This document shows positions 59,842 to 64,000 of a DNA stretch of 64,000 bases, in pieces. A program made the position numbers and the translations under genes. Origin of the DNA: Daphnia pulex (Eukaryota > Arthropoda > Branchiopoda > Diplostraca > Daphniidae); NCBI RefSeq assembly GCF_021134715.1, contig NC_060026.1, positions 6,563,001 to 6,627,000 of the forward strand, read 5' to 3'. Below the pieces are notes generated by a model. The model saw only the letters and a program-made list of their open reading frames with translations. It searched no databases and was not told the origin of the DNA. How positions within the stretch are numbered: position 1 is the stretch's first letter; every line of letters starts with the position of its first letter.

Positions 59842-61912
59842 CGGGTTTCATTGTCCATCCACTCGAGTTCGTCGATTATTTCCGAGAAAACGCTGCGGAT
59901 ATTTTTGACCATCTCGTTCATCGATTGGCGGGCCGCCTCTTCAAAATATTCGCGGACGTACATGGCGCCAACGGCATTGCCAAAACTGTAAACGAAAAAT
60001 AAAAAGAGGACACGAGTTTAGTCCGGTTTAGTCAACAAGAAATAAACAAACAGAGAGTAGCCAACAGACGCCGAGGAAACGCGCCACATCTAATAATTGA
60101 CCAAAGTCCTTGAGAAAATCAAATCAAAATGTTGTGTTGTTAATTAATTGTTAAAAACGCTGGATGATGATGGAATTGTACCCTCTTAGGAGTTTTGGCC
60201 AGCAAATCAACCAGCTTGGGGAAATAGTCGGGCACATCGACAACGACGCGCTCGTTTTCCGTCAGGACGTGATGCGGGGCCAGGATCGTGTTCATGTAAG
60301 ACCAGCCAAGGGATTTCGGGTAATTTGAGGCTCAATTCTTAAATAGTCATGGGATTGTAAAGTTTGTTGGCATCACGGCGCTCCACCCTCGGCAAATTGA
60401 TCTGTTTTTATTTTTGGTCGGGAAGGGTATAGCAATCAAAATTAATGATCCCGCCATTTTATTTTACTACGTACACAGCTTAGAGGGAGAAAAGGGAGAA
60501 AAGAGGCTTTGAAATAGAAGAATTACATTGGCATGCTTGATTTCAAATTCCAGCGCTTCCGTCTGTTGCTTGGTTGCGGTATCCTTATCCTTATCGCTCT
60601 CAGAAGTTGGCTAAACCGACTTGATAATCGAGGTAAGCTTTGACGTCCTTGTCTCCGAGACCTTTGATCAGATATTCCCGGTTCAGTCCCAGAGTGGCTT
60701 GATCCAACTGTCCCAACGAAATAATAAGCGAATCATCAACCATTCAATATTTCTGACGAGGTGAAATGATGGCAATAGGGGCGAAATTATTTACGTCAAT
60801 AATACGCGAAGTCAAGTTCTTCAGGTCGGTCGTGACGGAAAAGTCGACAAAGTAGTCGATCGAGTAGCCGGCCAGACGGAACTTGTAAATCATGTCAGTC
60901 CAAACAAAAGTGCTGTCGTCCCAGCTGTCGCCAACGACGACCGGCCAGCCGCCAAACTGGTCAAGGACCTCCTTGAGCGGCGCCAGGCCCACCTCCTCCG
61001 CCCGGGTCTTATTGTTCAAACACGACTGGAAGAGCTGCGATTCAAAACGGAATTATTTATCCATCCAGGCCGGCACATCAAAGAAGAAAGAGATGGTTTT
61101 AAATACGTACTTTCTTGATCAGCTTGAACGGCTCAGCAGCGTCCGTTTCTTTGGTGGGCCTCTCGATGAGCGCGACCGCAGCTGCTCCGTCACTTCGTCG
61201 CTAATCAAACTGAAAGTCGTCACGCTCGACTGGTCGTCCGGAATCACGTTCCTCGTTTCGAATCCGCCGCAAGCGAACGAGTAGAAATCCTCGCAAGGAT
61301 TCACCGTCTTGTTTATATTTTTCAGGATCTCGGCCGCTATCGAGAATTCACATTACTTGATTTTCACAAGGAAAGTAGATGGGACAAGTTAATTTGTACC
61401 TGCCAGGACGCAGCCGGAAGTGTTGCAAACGTCGCCGTTGGCGCTTTTGGCCGAAGGATCGGCGTCGGGTTTGGTGGCCTCAAAGATAAAGAAAAGCTGA
61501 AATTAAAAATAATAGGAAACCTAGATTATTTTATTAATTTCTTTTATTCAGAAGAACTACAACAAGAAAATTACAACAAGAGCCTTGTCCAAATCGAGAA
61601 CTTTGTGACTGCTGACGGTAAAGGCTGCAGCAGAGGGCGAGACCATGGCAAGAGTTTCACTATCGAACACTATTTCAAGATGGCAATTGGGATATTGGGG
61701 TTTATAAACAGATCAATCTCATCAAAAAAATAATAATTTAAAAACCAAAAAATTGAGAATTGGAAAAATAGCCGAACCTTTTGAGGGGTCGTTTTGCTGG
61801 CCTCGGTAGATGAAAGCGGCCATGGCGATAGTCAATCCGACGGCCACAAAGACGACGACGGTGGCGCAAAGGGATAGGCGTCACTCTAGACGAGTCCTGC
61901 GCTCCGCAGAAA
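59842..61912 (-). pseudogene. Neprilysin-like M13 peptidase, N-terminal half (unit 2)
   Basis: Same content and breaks as 52147-54217. The one base difference noticed between the units (60536) lies in it. Confidence 0.85.
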
Positions 61913-63178
61913 CAGTCAACTGGGAACCCAATTGGATAAATTTTGCTTTTAATGAAAAGCCATGAGGAACTGCATATCAGGCATTGGGTGATAGCTCGAC
62001 GATGTAACAGGATCGATGCGATAGAATTTGCGATCGCAAGTTCCATTTCTGCCATATTTCTTACGTTCTTTAGGCTGTAGGGCGTAAGCGCGACACACAC
62101 ACAATTCTTTTCTCCTTTCCAACACCACCACCAAACACACACTCAAATAGTTCGATGGCTTTTTCGGACAGAATGATACAGTCACAAAATTGTTCAATCA
62201 CTAGTTGACATCTTGACGCAGTCGAGGTGATCACTTATTCAGGGGGCAAATCAACCATTGTGTGTGAATAGTGTTGGAATATAAACAGATGGCCGTAAGA
62301 CCAAGTCGACGTTTCATCCAGACTCGGTATGAGATTGTACTGAGCTTGATCATAAGTGGGTTTCTTTTTTTTAGGCATATCACGTTAGAGAAACGTATTT
62401 TCGTTTTTTGCCGTTATATTTCATGGAATCCTCGGAATACATTCCAAGAACTATGTGATGTTTATGCGACGCATGTGCCTTTGTACAAGGCTTTGAAGAC
62501 AGTATACTACAATCCATTTATACTTTCGTTATGCTATGAAAGGACATTCGACGAACGAGATGGCACTTGTTGTCTGACGATCGAGGAAACATTATTCTCC
62601 AATGATTCGACCCGCTTCACCTGAGTGACCTGAAAAACCTTTTCAGAAGTAACCCTTACGTAACCTTTTAAGTCGGCCGTTCCGCCAATCCAAATTTAGG
62701 GACTCCATCCTGCGCCTTGCACAATGCCGCCGTCCGACCGACACAGTAGAACCAGCCACTTTGGCCGACTCGGGTTGCCCTTAATCCCATCGACAACAAT
62801 CCTCACTGGATAAATGTCGTGCTGAAGCTCACGGCTTGGCAGTTCGTCCAACTGTCCAAGTTGCAGCCGGACAATTCCGATTTCTCACGAAGCCGGCAAA
62901 GTGTCAATTCTCCTCTGCTAATTGTTGCTCAATTGTGGTGTTAAGTCATGACAGCTGCCCAAGAATTCGTATTAGTTAGTTGGCTGGAATTGGTTCAATA
63001 AAAACAGTTTCTATTCCCATTTATATATACTTGCTAGACTGTTGTTTGGTTTCTTTTGTATATGTATGCACCTAGAATTAGATTTAAATAAGGTGTTTTG
63101 CTGGAATCTAAGGGCGTTGTTTTACTCCCGTACTCTATAACATGCCCTATCTAACATGCCCTATTTTTCTTACGGGTG
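61913..63178. other. Unassigned interior sequence of unit 2
   Basis: Copy of 54218-55483, with the same unrecognised frames. Confidence 0.45.
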
Positions 63179-63696
63179 ACGTTTTTCTAGTGACGCCGTT
63201 AATATTATCGCCGTTCTAGTGTCGGCCCTGAAATTACTGCCGTTCTAGCGTCGCCGTTCTAGTGTCGCCGTTCTAGTGTCGGCCCGACTGCCGTTCTAGT
63301 GTCGCCGTTCTGGCGTCGCGTTCTAATGTCGCCGTTCTAGTGTCGGCCCTGCTGCCGTTCTAGTGTCGCCGTTCTAGTGTCGGCCCGACTGCCGTTCTAG
63401 TGTCGCCGTTCTGGCGTCGCGTTCTAATGTCGCCGTTCTAGTGTCGGCCCTGCTGCCGTTCTAGTGTCGCCGTTCTAGTGTCGCCGTTCTAGTGTCGGCC
63501 CTGTTGCCGTTCTAGTGTCGCCGTTCTAGCGTCGCGTTCTAGTGTCGGGGTTGATAAGTTCTAGTGTCGGCCCTAAAATCTTGAAGTTCTAGTGCCGCGT
63601 TCTAGTGACGCGTTAAAAAAGTTGTAGTTCTAGTGTCGCGTTCTAGTGTCGGATTCTTAAAGTTCTAGTGGTAATACGTTCTAGTGTCTACATGCC
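63179..63696 (-). repeat. Right terminal inverted repeat of unit 2
   Basis: Copy of 55484-56001, ending CTAGTGTCTACATGCC at the composite's right edge. Confidence 0.9.
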
Positions 63697-63704
63697 GTAA
63701 CATG
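63697..63704. repeat. 8-bp target-site duplicate, right
   Basis: GTAACATG directly follows the right end of unit 2 and equals 48309-48316. Confidence 0.7.
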
Positions 63705-63712
63705 GGACATGA

Positions 63713-63983
63713 ATGGGGCTCTTCGGGATCTGTTTTATTTAGCCGATTTATCTGGCAACGCAGCATGGTTCGAGACTTTTTTGAGGGAAGAACGGGGAGA
63801 AGAGGGAGAATGGGACGAATGGGGGAGAAGAGGAAACGTGGGTCCCCTTTTTTTTCGTACGCCCTCCTCCCTCCCACTCGCCCCATTCTCCCTCTTCTCC
63901 CCGTTCTTCCCTCAAAAAAGTCTCGAACCATGCTGCGTTGCCAGATAAATCGGCTAAATAAAACAGATCCCGAAGAGCCCCAT
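63713..63983. repeat. Hairpin with about 110-bp arms
   Basis: ATGGGGCTCTTCGGGATCTG (from 63714) is mirrored at 63964-63983. The arms pair almost perfectly to about 63823/63873, with a G/A-rich against C/T-rich inner part and a loop of about 50 bp. The overlapping ORFs on the two strands are mirror images of the arms. Confidence 0.9.
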
Positions 63984-64000
63984 AAACGGAACAATGTCTC

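Larger units (their letters stand above)
56012..63696. mobile_element. Gene-carrying TIR unit 2, near-identical tandem copy
   Basis: Repeats unit 1 at a constant offset of 7695 bp from end to end. The only difference I noticed is G at 52841 against C at 60536. All frame breaks of unit 1 are shared, so they predate the duplication. Confidence 0.9.

Noticed and set aside
63665..63994. Overlapping ORFs at the window end
   Set aside because: Produced by the arms of the terminal hairpin on both strands.

Overview
The window looks like nuclear DNA of a small-genome arthropod, most likely a branchiopod crustacean such as Daphnia. This is inferred from AT-rich DNA, canonical GT-AG introns of about 50-80 bp, a Tudor/DEAD piRNA-type gene, THAP and RanBP2 zinc-finger genes, and many decayed transposons (Copia, Gypsy, Helitron, LINE, foldback and TIR elements). 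No bacterial features, RNA genes or CRISPR arrays were seen.

Layout. (1) 1-9273 and 13705-19537 are two diverged direct copies of one block. It holds the 3' end of a RanBP2-type zinc-finger unit, a 42-bp minisatellite and a Copia pol remnant. Only the first copy carries a broken envelope-like gene plus one LTR (4976-7905). Between the copies (about 11118-13704) lie further units of the same zinc-finger family, each damaged by indels or stops. (2) 19540-28000 is a transposon graveyard: Helitron-type pieces, an internally deleted Gypsy element, and a LINE whose 5' end is inverted as in twin priming. (3) 28000-34900 is AT-rich with nothing recognised except a small self-complementary tandem repeat. 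(4) 34870-38540 is packed with foldback and TIR elements. (5) 39384-48098 is the only clearly intact host-gene stretch: a 16-exon TDRD12-like gene (1581 codons, every splice junction in phase), a divergent 174-aa CYTH-domain gene, and a 328-aa THAP-domain gene flanked by an inverted repeat. (6) 48317-63696 is the most striking part. Two almost identical 7685-bp units lie in tandem, 10 bp apart. Each is bounded by about 0.5-kb terminal inverted repeats built from a 14-bp minisatellite, and each carries fragments of three host genes: SLC35F6, mitochondrial RNA polymerase (POLRMT) and a neprilysin-like M13 peptidase. The POLRMT and M13 pieces are fused in one reading frame. The pair is flanked by an 8-bp direct repeat, as expected for a transposed composite. 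(7) 63713-63983 is a further hairpin.

Functionally, the TDRD12-like gene is expected to act in piRNA-guided transposon silencing, in a window that is itself largely transposon debris. The captured genes in the two units all carry frameshifts or stops and are called pseudogenes. All family assignments come from reading translated motifs by eye; no database search was run.
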